From Clonostachys chloroleuca (Eukaryota; Ascomycota; Sordariomycetes; Hypocreales; Bionectriaceae): 64,000 bases of DNA. Where the stretch lies: assembly GCA_037952775.1 (NCBI GenBank), contig JBANAY010000004.1, positions 9,486,001-9,550,000 on the forward strand, given 5' to 3'. A program made the position numbers and the translations under genes. Numbering within the stretch: the first letter of the stretch is position 1; every line of letters starts with the position of its first letter. Below are positions 1-11,316 of this stretch, in pieces. The notes below the pieces were generated by a model. That model saw only the letters and a list, made by a program, of their open reading frames with translations. It did no database searches and had not been told where the DNA came from.

Positions 1-986
1 GTGTTGGTAGCTATCTCTTGTCATCAATGAAATACTTCGCTTACACTACTCCCCTTGGGGTGGCTGCTAGAGCCGTATAGTAAAGTTTGCAGGCAAGCCC
101 GATGTGGTGTGGCAGCCCCCTTTTGCCCAATATGCCGCCCCTTACAGTTTTATCGCCTCATCAGAAATCCAGAGCTCAAGCTACACCGCTTAGCATCGGG
201 TGACATATGTGGAAGGACAATGCCGCGCCATAGGAAACAACTCGAGGATGTGGTGGGATTAATGCCTTTCTCACTGTTGCATAGCTGATAAGCTCTGGAT
301 CAACTACTACACAGATTTATTTGGCATATTATTTCACTCCCAGATAATGTAGAGCGCAATCCGTGTCAATGCGAGGGAATAAATGCGGGTGCTGACCGAA
401 GGGACGAATTGTGACTCTAGAGAGGAAATGGTTGTTCATTCGAGGGCTTTGGCCTGCACAGAACTGAAACTCGAATGCCGGATTGCCGGTGAGCGCAAAA
501 TCGAGGGAGCATCTAGACCGCCATGCTGGTTGCATTTTATGATTGTCTCGGTTAAACCCGGCCACAAGTAGACCTGAGCAGAAGCGTACAAGGTGACACG
601 TCAGCCCAATACGCACTCCTAGCTGGGGAATTCGAGGCTAACACGGCAGCAAGATCGTCTTCATCTCGGCCAAAACCAAGCGACGGATGAGAATGTAGAG
701 AGAAAGAGAATGGTCTGGCCATGTGTGGAGCTTGGTAGTACTCGTGTTCTAAAACATGTGGATGTGTGGCGCTTGGTTCATCCCGTTGAGTGTGTTTGAT
801 TGTGAGACAGTTCGGGCCTTCTGAGCAGCTCGAACTAGCATGACTCAAATGCTCTCAGTTAGAACCAAGTCAAGTCATGTCTCTCATCCAGGATCAAAGG
901 CTCAGACTTCTGAATCTATAAGAGGGTCGCTTTCCCCTATTCTCTTGGCATAGAGAGGGCCTTAACAATTCTTCAAGACCGTGAAG
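1..986. other. Intergenic, no gene seen
   Basis: Only short overlapping reading frames without domain-like composition occur here. The last 100 bases form the probable promoter of the small secreted protein gene that starts at 987. Confidence 0.6.
917..922 (+). promoter_or_regulatory. TATA-like box of the small secreted protein gene
   Basis: TATAAG lies 65 nt upstream of the ATG at 987, within the range usual for TATA elements of highly expressed fungal genes. This is a position-and-motif call only. Confidence 0.35.
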
Positions 987-1406
987 ATGAAGGTTCAGGC
1001 TTTCCTTATCGGTGCCTTTGCGGCCCTCGCTATTGCTGGAGCAGTTCCCGCACAGGATGATGCGAATGTCATCCAGCAACGAAAACCCGAATCCAACAAG
1101 TACTGCGGCGGCAAAGATGAACATTGCTCCGCCGACGACCAGTGTTGCAGCGTGAGTGAAGCGCGTCATATATAAATGATAGTTCGATTTTACTAATGAG
1201 ATTTATGATAGAAACAATGCACTTGGGTATGTAGCATAGTTTTACTACCGGCGCAAATAAGCCCCTTAGCCAAACACTTACTGACCATTTTGATAGCGCC
1301 CTGGAGACCCTCATAGGCGCTGTGTAAGTATCACACGGATCGAAACTGTTGTATATATGTCGCTAGGGTAAGCTGACGTAGAGCTCTGATACAGGAGGGA
1401 AGATGA
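987..1406 (+). CDS. Small secreted cysteine-knot-like protein
   Basis: A 72-residue secreted protein, spliced from four exons: 987-1151, 1212-1226, 1297-1323 and 1395-1406. The three introns (60, 70 and 71 nt) are all phase 0 and carry GT-AG ends and branch-like CTAAT or CTGAC motifs. The ATG at 987 opens a hydrophobic signal peptide that ends near residue 20-22. The mature part has exactly six cysteines (residues 40, 47, 53, 54, 58, 69), spaced C-x6-C-x5-CC-x3-C-x10-C. This is the arrangement of inhibitor-cystine-knot (knottin) folds. The precursor has a short propeptide with Arg-Lys at 32-33. If the third intron is not removed, the protein instead runs on for about 15 residues past the last cysteine; all six cysteines stay in either model. 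Fungal proteins of this build are often effectors, protease inhibitors or antimicrobials, but no specific function can be assigned. Confidence 0.6.
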
Positions 1407-1701
1407 GCTCGTACCGAGTAGTAAACTGGCTGGATAGACTTCATCCTTGTTGGGCGAGGGAACAGGATAGCCCGACTTGATAACATCAATCAAGGTTACT
1501 ATCAGTCAGGGGGAATGCTTTGGATCATTGGCCTAGGCCTTGATGTGTGGTATGAAATGCGGACGATATTCAAGCTAGCCACTTATAAAATGAATTTTGC
1601 TAATGAACACTGATGATGTTTGTTACGATGTCTTACTTCTGACCTCTGGAGTAAGATTTTGGCGGCCAAAAGAGGATGCGGGGTACCTTAAAACGTGGGG
1701 A
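1407..1701. other. Intergenic, no gene seen
   Basis: Just under 300 bases between the small secreted protein and the HET gene. It probably holds the 3' end of the former and the promoter of the latter. Confidence 0.5.
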
Positions 1702-4106
1702 ATGATATCGTAAGAGTTTGGACTCATGCGTTATTTTCATGTTCATCTAAGCACTGAATGTCGCTCACAGTCTCTCATCATGGTTGACTTAGCCGGCAAG
1801 CTTTCAGTTGCCATGTATGCCGTTCTATCGTCGACAGTTTCAAAGGACTCAATGACGACGACGATCTTCAGCCACGCCTTGGGAATCTCAAATCTATTCG
1901 AGCAATACCTTGTCCGTACCATGCAGGCTTGCTTAAGAATGAGCTATGGAGGATTGGTCCAGTTGAAGGTTCCGACTCTGGATTGCTTGGCTTGATTCGA
2001 GGGCGCCGATCAAAACAAATATACTTAACCTTGGACGACGAACAGAACGAAGATAGTCAAGAAGAGTCTTGTGAAGACGGTGAAGATGGTGGTTCGGATG
2101 GTGAAGAGTCGAGTGTTGAAGAGTCAAGTGGCGACGACGATGATTCTGGCATTTATAACTCTTCAGACCTACTTGCCCTAGTGAATCGACAGGATATCCC
2201 AGATCACCAAGGCAAGGCGAGGCTTGTTGATCCCGAATGGTTAGATGTCAACACCGTCCGTGGCTGGATTGAGACTTGTGAAAGAGATCACCCGAACTGT
2301 AGAAACTCAGGGCTTTGGCCTCGTGAGAACTCTATTCGACCCAAATACCTCATTGATGTCGTTGATAGTCAGCTCGTTCTTGGAGAGTACGCAATGGGTG
2401 GTTATGTCGCGCTCAGCTACGTTTGGGGTCGGACGAAGACGCTCCGCACAATGGCCAACACTGTAGGCCAACTCTTAGAGCCAGGAGCTTTTGGCAATGA
2501 GGAATTTAGAAAGCAGATGCCAAATACGGTGAAGGATGCAATGGGTATCGTGAGATGCCTTGGAATGAGGTACCTCTGGGTTGATGCATTGTGCATCGTT
2601 CAGGACGACAGCGAGCAGCTTCGTCTGGAACTTGGTCGGATGCCAGGCATATATGCCTCTGCGTCCTTCACCATCGTCGCCGCTAATGGCAAGGATGCTA
2701 GCCACGGTCTTCCTGGGTTTAACGGCGTATCTTCCCCGCGCAGCCTTCATCAAGTGACTGTGAAGCTGGCCGGATCAGAAATGCTCGTCGTCACACCACC
2801 AATCCCTCGATCGAGCGGATCAGAGGCATATAAGAAATTGCAGATTCCCTATCACCAGCGAGCGTGGACATTCCAAGAGTATCATTTCACCTCGCGCAAA
2901 CTTATCTTCCAGGGAGACACTGCCTTTTGGCGATGTTCTCAGGCCGAGTGGTGGGAAGACCATCACCAGGCACCCGGGATGGATACACCAGAAGTCCCAG
3001 AATCAGAAGGCGTATTGAAGATCAGGGCCCCGGTACTTTTCTTCTTGACCCATATGATCAAAGAGTTCAGTATGAAAGCACTGTCATTTCCTGAAGATGC
3101 CACCTCTGCGTTTTCTGGGCTGCAGAATGTACTCGGGAGTCGCGTGTTCCCAGGTGGACTGTTATACGGGCTTCCAATCTTCTTTCTTGAGATGGCTCTT
3201 CAATGGCGTCCTAGGGGTGATATTAGTCGACGTGTTCCTGAAAAGAAACAACAATCAAATGAAGCAACCCCGAACAGTCTCCCGTCGTGGTCTTGGCTCG
3301 GCTGGAGTGGCAATGTTGCATTTCCGGACGACTGCGAGTTTGCTGCATACAACGGTGGCAGTATTGAGGAGAGAGAGGGGTTCGTATCTCCGGTTACAGA
3401 GTGGTATGCAGTTCCATCACCGTCTTGTAAACATTCCAACAAACAGGCACTTGTACCGGGATGGTATACTTGGAAAAAGGAGGCGCAAACGGGCAATGGC
3501 CTAGTGCCTGAAGGGTGGGAGCGACAGAATTTCGATGAGGGCCAATTGGAGCCAGCGGACAAAAAATATCTTCCTAGATATACTCCACGGTTCTCGTTCG
3601 AAATCGAACATTTTGCAGCGGAATCACGACAAAGTAGCTTTGTCCCTAGGTTGCTTCATTGGTATCCTGTCCCCGCCGCTAGCAGCAAGTCGGGCGAAGC
3701 CACCGTCCAACAGTCAGCATATATTTGTTGCCGTACTGAGCGAGCGTTCTTGTATGCTGGCTTTAAAATAGGTGTTCTAGAGCCTCCGAGGTTGCACTTA
3801 CTGGATAGAAAGGGGGACTTGCCGGATACCTGCAACTGCATAACGAGGGTGAGCTTGAGCAATTCCAGGCCACAGAAACACCTGGAAAGCGTGTTGAGCT
3901 GGTATCCGTTGCCAAAGGCTACACAGGGAGGCTGGGCGGTGACCAAAGGATGCCGGGGACAGAGGAGGATAGGAGTTTATGGTTTCGAGACTGCCTGTTC
4001 GTGCTTTGGGTCGAATGGGATAATGGCGTTGCATTTCGAAGAGGATCCGGTGTCGTCTCTCTTGAAGGTTGGAGCGAGGCATGCGAAAAGGATCTTTGTG
4101 ATTTAG
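1702..4106 (+). CDS. HET-domain (heterokaryon incompatibility) protein
   Basis: Fungal proteins with the HET domain (PF06985) trigger cell death after fusion of incompatible hyphae. The long open frame runs unbroken from 1788 to the stop at 4104-4106 but has no ATG near its start. The coding-like N-terminus begins with a CxxC element (CHVC) encoded near 1810. A good model is a tiny first exon, 1702-1709 (ATG plus five bases), then an 83-nt intron 1710-1792 (GTAAGA ... TTAG) and a main exon 1793-4106, giving 773 residues. HET-domain motifs follow in order: YVALSYVWG, a YLWVDALCIVQDD segment, a YASASFTIVAA segment, and QRAWTFQE, at roughly residues 205-360. An acidic Glu/Asp/Ser stretch lies before them (about residues 80-120). 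The C-terminal half is variable, as usual in the family. The function is well supported; the exact start is not. Confidence 0.85.
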
Positions 4107-4480
4107 TTCTTGGCTAAATAGGTCCGCTTGCCGATGCGTTGACTAGAACGGTGTTCCGTTGTTTGTGATGTCCCACACAAACGCATCGCTGTAGTATCAG
4201 CGACGCCACAGTTTGCGCACCAATGTGGCTGGTGAGCCTCAGGCACAACATCCATCATAGCACCGGTCAGGTGCTTTAGGCATATCAAAGAGTCTCCCTT
4301 GATAGACAGACTTGGGAGCTACAGTAACTTACTGTTCTCCGCCCTCAATAGGTAACTAACATTATTCCAGCTAAAAGGTTCATTGGCGTGAGATCATTGA
4401 GTGATGCCACACCAACCAACAGATTGCGCCTATCTATAGTTGATATAACCACGCGCACCGACCCCTTTTTTCTTCCGTGC
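4107..4480. other. Intergenic between convergent genes
   Basis: The HET gene (+) and the acyltransferase gene (-) converge here. I see nothing beyond shared 3' flanking sequence. Confidence 0.6.
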
Positions 4481-5977
4481 TCAATATTGTTGAAGTTGCG
4501 TCATGATAGAATCCCAGGCCTTTGCATTGAAACTGCCCATTATCCACACGTTTCCATTGTGATCTTTGCCCAAATTAACACCGGCATTTGCCCCCCGCGT
4601 CATGTTCAGAGGCAGAGCATAATAGAACCGAGGGCTCCCCAAAGGGTTTGACCTCGTATTGTTGTTCTCCCCCTGCTTCACAACAGCGGGCCCGAACTGA
4701 GCTACGTGGAAGAAGGCACCCCGAGCCCAGTTCGTCGACACCAGCAGCTCTCCATTCGGGGGCCCGGAAAGAATCATGGGGTCTTCACCGGAGTCCCAGC
4801 ACTTCCGCATGAGGCGCATGAGAGCGGTCAATTGGCCTGGGGTGGATTGCTGTTGCAGCGACTTGCGGCAGGCCAATGCAATTGTACCCATCGAGGAGTG
4901 AGCTAAAGTTGGTGAGATGGTTGTAAAGCACTCCGCCAGCATGTTTTGGACATAGGAAAGCCCCTCGGTCTTGCTTACACCAGGAAACCGTCCCCGCAAA
5001 TCCATATAGTTCATGAGGAGAATTGGCCGGGGCTTTGGTTGAGATCCGCTGACAGCTTTGGTGTACACTGATAAGAGAGCGTCACTTTCGCTGACCCATG
5101 GCGCCTCGCCCTCATTGTCGGAACCTGATGCTATGTCTCGAACGACATGGGTGTGCAGATTCTCAAGCGTCTTTTTGGGCAGGAAGAGAAGCCTCATCTC
5201 CAGCTTACTGCCCCATACCTGGTCCCAGAAGTAGTAAAAAGCGAATAGTAGGAGGCGGAAACCACTCAGACGTGTGGGTTCGAGTAAAGACTCCTGTCGC
5301 TGTTCTTGGGATTCTTTCTCAGGGCCCTCGTACAGAACATCAGTATGAACTCCGTTGAGGGCCGGAACCTCTGCCTCCCTCCCAGCTAGCACGAGCGACC
5401 AGGCATTGACAACGGCCCTCACGCCCATCGCGTCGAAAAGATGGTGCGACCAGGTCAAAGAGACCATGGTGCCGTCTTCGAAGGATATAATGTGCAAAGA
5501 CAGAGCCGGGTCATCGCTGGCGAAGTAGTCTTCCATTGTGGCCTGCACATCTTTCCGGTACATGAGCGGACGGGTAGTCTCCAGCGTGTCAACAAATGAG
5601 TGGAGGCGTGGCCCTTTGGCTGGCTGAGGGATCTTGGACGCCAGAGGATGCTCTCCCATCTTGACGTGGAAGACCTCGTGCGAGTAATTGACTGCCGGTC
5701 GCTCAGGGGTGAACCGGGGAGGAGCATGCAGCTCCAACTTGCGTCTAGAGCCTCGTCTGAGGCGGCCACCCAGCTTCCTCCAATCGCCAATCTCCAGTAG
5801 GCGACATAGTGAGCCGTGTAACTTATCGGCATCGAGCACGTCGTTGAATTGCCAGGTGGTGGTCCAGATGATGTCGTCAGAGCCCCTGTTGTCCATGAAA
5901 TGTGTCGAGTAGATTGTATCCCCATCGACAGGCGGCAGAGGCTGTCGACCGGCGCGGAACCAGCGCAATGGGTTCAT
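4481..5977 (-). CDS. BAHD-type acyltransferase (trichothecene 3-O-acetyltransferase-like)
   Basis: An intronless 498-residue protein of the fungal transferase family (PF02458). This family moves acyl groups from acyl-CoA onto hydroxyls of secondary metabolites. The catalytic HxxxD motif appears as HHLFD inside WSHHLFDAMG at about residue 180. The canonical second motif DFGWG is replaced here by a segment reading VAQFGP at about residue 430, which is common in fungal members. The length matches the family (450-510 residues). The start is the ATG complementary to 5975-5977, followed by a typical N-terminal block on ligand binding (DDIIWTTTWQFND). No polyketide synthase, terpene cyclase or P450 lies nearby, so the substrate is unknown. 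The trichothecene-type label reflects family naming only. Confidence 0.8.
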   Translation of the reverse strand: MNPLRWFRAGRQPLPPVDGDTIYSTHFMDNRGSDDIIWTTTWQFNDVLDADKLHGSLCRLLEIGDWRKLGGRLRRGSRRKLELHAPPRFTPERPAVNYSHEVFHVKMGEHPLASKIPQPAKGPRLHSFVDTLETTRPLMYRKDVQATMEDYFASDDPALSLHIISFEDGTMVSLTWSHHLFDAMGVRAVVNAWSLVLAGREAEVPALNGVHTDVLYEGPEKESQEQRQESLLEPTRLSGFRLLLFAFYYFWDQVWGSKLEMRLLFLPKKTLENLHTHVVRDIASGSDNEGEAPWVSESDALLSVYTKAVSGSQPKPRPILLMNYMDLRGRFPGVSKTEGLSYVQNMLAECFTTISPTLAHSSMGTIALACRKSLQQQSTPGQLTALMRLMRKCWDSGEDPMILSGPPNGELLVSTNWARGAFFHVAQFGPAVVKQGENNNTRSNPLGSPRFYYALPLNMTRGANAGVNLGKDHNGNVWIMGSFNAKAWDSIMTQLQQY

Positions 5978-8155
5978 CGTACGGCATCTGAGCCTGAATG
6001 AAAATCAATGCTGGAATGGAACTCTGTGATCGAATGATTTACTTATCGTGCCGGGGCCGATCCTCAATATGTACACGGCAGAACTTGAGCACTTGGAGGC
6101 GGTAAGCTCGGCTTCAATTTGAGCCGCTGATAACGTGGCGGGAAAAAAATGGGACGCTACTTGCTTACATTGCCTTATTCAGGTGATTTTCTGCGCAGGT
6201 ACAGGGAATAAATCCAGGGTGAGCCTTAGTAGATGACTAGGGCGGTATCCCAGAGAGAACAAGATCCCTTTTCCTCGGTTGGCAGCAGTCTTTCCATCTG
6301 TCTAGGAATTTCACAGCATCATTTCTCCAAAATATTTCTTTCACGAAATAGGCGGTGATAGGAGCTGAGATCTGTACTGTGATACTGTAGTGCTCACCTG
6401 ATATCTGTGATGGTGCTATGCCATTGAATATTGCAACCCACACCCCGATAAGAGAACAGGCGCACCTGTCATAAGATCCCCCCCAGGGAATGATGCAGAT
6501 AGGACATCTATTCCAGGGGATTAGGCTGTTAGCAGGTAAGTACCTGGTAAGTCGGCAGTATATGAGAGAGCTCTGCAGGTTATGAAGCAGCTGCTGAAAA
6601 AAAAAAGGGGGGAACAAAACACTACGAAATCGACAAATTGGTACTATTCCCAGCATCATCGCATTATCAACACACCCAAGTTCGGCATTTATGACCGGCC
6701 AACAAGGCTTGCACCCGACCGTACTCAAGGGAGTTTGGGTACCTAGGAAACCTAACAACATAGGAACACGAATGGGATGGCTCTCGCCCTCTGGAGGCTC
6801 GTGATGCTCAAGTCTAGGGCCCCCGCATCGTTATTCAATATCACAGCGCTAGAGGCGAGTCGTGTTCAAATTTCGAGGATGTAAAAGAAATTAGGGAAGA
6901 CACCTTCTCCTTTCGACCTGGCAGATTCTCGCTCTGTTCGCGTGAGTGTCTTGCGGCAGGCGCGGTCTCGTCTGCTCCTACGCTACCCTACTTGTTGAAA
7001 CTCCGTTGCCCCTGCTCTACTTGTTGGAGATTCACCCACATCCTCTGTGCGCACTTTTCCAGAATTGTCTCAAAACCTGGCGTAACATCGCAGGGCCCGA
7101 AAGTGTATGATCACGACCTTTACAGGTTTACTAATACTCGAAATCTCTCCTACCTCCTCCAGCGTCGATATTCCCTTGAGGTAAGAATGTCCTCACCGGA
7201 ATGACCCGACCTATCCTCGAGCTTTCGTGATATCGACCGCGAAATCGACATCTCGGCTCTGCAAGATACCGACCAGATAGTGACTTCCCCGCCAGCTCGG
7301 CGTCGCGTTGGCCATCAGCTTTGAAGCACACGTCCTTGACAACGCAGGTTGGCCCTATATCTTGGGGCATCTTAGCACAGGCCAGAACTGCAGTAAGGAA
7401 AGTTCACAGAGAGAAACTGTTCAGGGCTGTGGATAAAAGGCTAAAGAATGTCGAAAAGGGCCTGGGAACTTTGGACGAGCAACGCGCCACAGCCAGGCCT
7501 CTTCCCGCAGGCAAGCCCTTCTCCTCGGACATGTGCTTTGATGCTTTCGGGGATGAGCTATCCTGGCTTTCAACGCCGAGGAGTGCTCTCAGCCTGCTGC
7601 CGGTGGGCCGCACGGTGTCTTATTTAGGCCCCAAATCTTTCCATCGATGGCTGACAGCAAACGAGTCCGAGTCCGAAGCAATCAAGTCCACTTTCGGTGC
7701 TCTCAAACCCCTGTGCCGATGATCGACACCGTGCAGCAACAAGAAAGAGAAATAGCAAGACCGTAGCGTTAGGCCTATGGACAAGCCGGACTCGCTAGTC
7801 ACGGGTGCTCACGTCATCGTAGCGGTCAGCTCTGGGTGGAACAAATTTGCCGCGGTTTTTGCTCGCGCCGATGTGAGAACTGTCGGAACTCCGACTCTGA
7901 CAACGAAGTATGTGGAGTTTTTACTCGCAATGCCCTCAGTTGGTACAGTCAACACTCAGTGCTCTCTTCCCCAAGACGACAAACAACCATGGATACACAA
8001 TTACCACATTATTATTGCGCTTGCAATAGATCGTTTGGTTCCCGTACAGGCTCCCGTACCCCGAGGGATCTCGCTCTCATCGCTCCACCTAACGCGACCA
8101 AGACTAACGTTGGAGCCCAGAAACGGCCTTTACCCGCCATTATCTGAGATGCCGT
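5978..8155. other. Long intergenic stretch between divergent genes
   Basis: About 2.2 kb lie between the acyltransferase (-) and the Zn2Cys6 regulator (+). Reading frames at 6237-6761 (-), 7321-7722 (+) and 7777-8304 (+) overlap each other in several frames and show no domain signature. I read the stretch as promoter sequence, or as a decayed gene at about 7300-7720. Confidence 0.5.
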
Positions 8156-9590
8156 ATGCGTCCTCGTACCCGGAAGAAGGCCTGTTCAGCGTGCGCTCGG
8201 GCAAAGTCCCGATGCGACCGCGGCATGCCGAGCTGTGGCAGATGTGTGATAAAATCGCTACCTTGCGAGTATTCGCACGAAACGTGGCCAATTGCATCGA
8301 GTGAAGCGCCTCAGGTAACTGCTGAACATCAAACCCCCGTGGTTGTCATTCACCCAACCGCTAATGAAAAAGAATTACAGTCCTTTCTGCCTCCTCTACT
8401 TTCCGGCGAACAGTCAACAAGTTCTAGTTACCCTCTTGACGAGGTGGAGCTGCAAGATATCCCACCTCTCCTCCCTGTCCTAGGTCTCGGAAATCCGACG
8501 GCGCCTGAAGCCGTCTCCGGCATAGAAAGAACGCCTCCCGAAAGCCAATTCGAAGAGAGAGTTGTCTCTAGCCATCTGTCGTCTAGGGTTCAGCTTTGCA
8601 AAACACCGATCACTACTGAGGATGAACTAAGTACTATTGATAGCATATTCAAAGAGGTCTTTGAAGGACTGTCGTGCGGCAAAGACCGGCTACCCCTTGT
8701 CCACTCCATACAGACCCAAGCAGGGCAGAGAGCGCAAGTTTTGAACACTGTAGCCGACATCTCCCAATTCTATCTTACCAGGACGGTGGAGACGGAACAG
8801 GTCGTGTTAGACATGGTCAATCATGAAGTGCAACAACTCTATTCCAAGGTAAATCAGAAGAACCTCCTTGTTGAATTTGAATGCTTATACATAGGGTTTT
8901 ACTATCCAGCGAGAGACATTGAGCCGTGTCGAGTTTCTCTCGGCTTTTCAGGCCGTAGTCATATACTCTGCGATGCGCATCTACAGCTTAAACCATTATG
9001 TCAATGATCTTGTAGACACCATCGCCATGACTTTTACTCAGGTAACGCATGTATGACAGTTTCTGGGGCTACCAATATCGCTAATTCCGACGCAGTATGT
9101 ACTACGGCATAGCATGCACTGTCTAGAGCCGGAGAAGAATGTGCAGCCTGAGAACTGGAGGAAGTGGATAAGCGATGAGAGCACACGGAGGTTGGTAGCA
9201 GCAGTCTCTCCCAATTTTCGAATCTCCTCGACCCTAACGGACTCTCCTAGAAACTTCTTTGCTCTGCATGCTCTGAATGTCGTGTCAAATTCGCGCAAAG
9301 GCTTCTCGACGACCATGTGCCATGCTTTTCCCGAGGTGCCACTCCCCTACCCAAGCCATGTGTGGGAAGCCGTCTCTTCCGAGGCTTGGGCGTTTCACCA
9401 CCGGAGCTGGGGCACGTACTGCGGTAAGCCGCTGCTGGGTATAGATCTCATTCACTGGGCAAACGGAAAACACACAGGCCGCGAGGGTCATATTCGTGCA
9501 TGGCTGACGACAACCGGGCCGTTCGGCGAAAGCATTCTCACGAGTGCGAAGGCGCAGTTATCTGCTTCCTTCGCCATCCGACCAGCCTGA
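8156..9590 (+). CDS. Zn(II)2Cys6 transcription factor
   Basis: A fungal binuclear zinc-cluster regulator that binds DNA in the nucleus. The ATG at 8156 is followed at once by the cluster: Cys 10, 13, 20, 27, 30, 37, spaced CX2CX6CX6CX2CX6C, with basic residues between. Predicted exons are 8156-8848, 8910-9041, 9096-9190 and 9251-9590 (introns 61, 54 and 60 nt), giving 419 residues. The joins restore blocks usual in this class: a segment containing EFLSAFQAVVIYSAMRIYS, and ESTRR joined to NFFALHALNVV. The third intron begins GTTGGT, a weak donor; its 60 nt keep the frame if it is retained. A further in-frame 54-nt candidate intron lies at 9424-9477. The protein is short for the family. Its neighbours (acyltransferase and dienelactone hydrolase) are possible targets, but this is only positional. 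Confidence 0.8.
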
Positions 9591-9766
9591 AGCAATCACA
9601 CTAATCACTCAAGCTTTTCTTACTCGCTTCAGCAATCATGCTCCTACTGGTTGTTCTATATTGCATTATCTCCCTTTTGAACCGTGATAACCGTGCCGGT
9701 CACATTCGCCAATAGTTCCATGCAGTGGCTACATTACCGCAACGTCACTCCTCCGATATAAGCTAC

Positions 9767-10662
9767 CTAGACTAACCAAGCATCAAACCATACAATAGCT
9801 TGGTAAAACGCCTGCTCTTTTGCAAAGCGGCTGATCTTCTTGGTGTGGTCAGCACGCAATCCAAAGCCATGCTCGACCTGACTGTAAAGACTCATTTGAT
9901 ACGGAAGCCCCTTTTTTGCCAGAATCTGCTCGCTCAGGTGCCGCTTCTCGGCAGGGAAGATGTCGTCTTTCTCAGCTGCAGCAACGGAGAGGGGTCCCTG
10001 GAAACTTTGCAACTCTGTTTCTTCCACGAAAGATGGATGGGCGATGAATCCAACTTTGATATCTGGAGAATGTCGAACGACGTACTAGCTGTGTGTCAGC
10101 CAAGTGATGACCACCCGACAGGAGTGCCGCATGAGGGCTAGACAAGCTCAACTAACCTTGGCGCCGAAGCAATATCCGGCGGCTCCAATTGCCGTGGCAC
10201 CTTTCGCTTCTTTCAGATATTTGACCGCAGACTTGACGATAGGATCGATCGCATCGATGGTATGCGGGTTGTCGCCCGTAGATCCTCCCTTGAGCCACGA
10301 AAAGAAGTCGAAATTGTCCGCGCGATTAAGAGTCAACGCATCTCCATTGAAAATATCAATTATCAGAGTTGTGTAGCCATAGCTTGCATACTGGTCGGCA
10401 ACCAACTTGCTATTTTGCCAGATACCGATGACATCGGTGAGAAGAAGAAGGGCGACACCCTCATGAGCTCTGGGTCCATGAGCTGGTGCTAGATACGCAC
10501 CATAACCGTCGATTTTCAAATTTTGCCCAGTCGGCTCGCCTCTAGAAAATGGATGGGTAAGCTGGCGAAATACTTGAAGAACGAAATGTCAGGAGGGCAG
10601 TTAAGGACGTACTCATGTTTCATGCCCGTGACGCAGCATTGACCGGGAGGATTGGAGGCCAT
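9767..10662 (-). CDS. Dienelactone hydrolase family protein
   Basis: An alpha/beta-hydrolase of the DLH family (PF01738), 250 residues; the best-known members open dienelactones in aromatic catabolism. Exons read on the minus strand are 10613-10662, 10157-10541 and 9767-10084, with introns of 71 and 72 nt. The joins restore a start of MASNPPGQCC and, at the second junction, GYCFGAK followed by YVVRH. The Cys of GYCFG is the nucleophile. The Asp of the EKDDIFP segment and the His of VEHGFG complete the Cys-Asp-His triad. No signal peptide is present, so it is cytosolic. It is divergent from the dehydrogenase gene at 11317. Fungal members of this type are widespread and their substrate is rarely known. 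Confidence 0.85.
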
Positions 10663-11316
10663 TTTGAAGGACAATTTTGACGTACTCTTGGAATTATTTG
10701 GTATGTATCGACATCTCTTTGTTTCAGACAAATGAGAAGAAGCCATTATCATAAATACCCAAGGTGAAGCTAGTATTGCCCGGACTTGATTTGCCTATAG
10801 GCCGGAACACCCTTGTCGACGCAGGGCTCGAGTGGGACCACCCGGCCGGATTTCCGTCACTTTTATGGGCCTCTTTCGGAATCACGTCTGCGTCTTTCAT
10901 ACTCCGAAGACCGAGCAGCGAGATGCAAAAAGCCGAGCGCGATGACGTCCTCTTCCATGGGGTTCCGCCACCTCCATTCTCTATGAATCACCTTTGTTAC
11001 GACATGTGTCGTTACGTCGGATGTATTCCTGGTTTGTTTTCGGTGGGTTGCCGGGATGGAGCTTAGGAACTCCGGCCAGAAACCAAGGGGAGAGCATCTT
11101 GACTTCGCAATGGTCATCGCAATCACAGACTTCTGACTATGTCGCCACCTTTTTCTGGCCAAGTGTTCTCAGCCGCCAGTTCCGAAGAGTTGAGGATATA
11201 AAGGAGGTTGAAGACAATGCTATGGTATAAACGTACAGGATATCAATCGCCACAACCACTTGGAAGCTCGCGACAACCTCAAGCCAGAAACAAAAGCATA
11301 ATCAACAACCTTTCCC
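10663..11316. other. Divergent promoter region
   Basis: A 654-base spacer between the dienelactone hydrolase (-) and the dehydrogenase (+). It is presumably the promoter of both; no convincing gene is seen in it. Confidence 0.55.
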
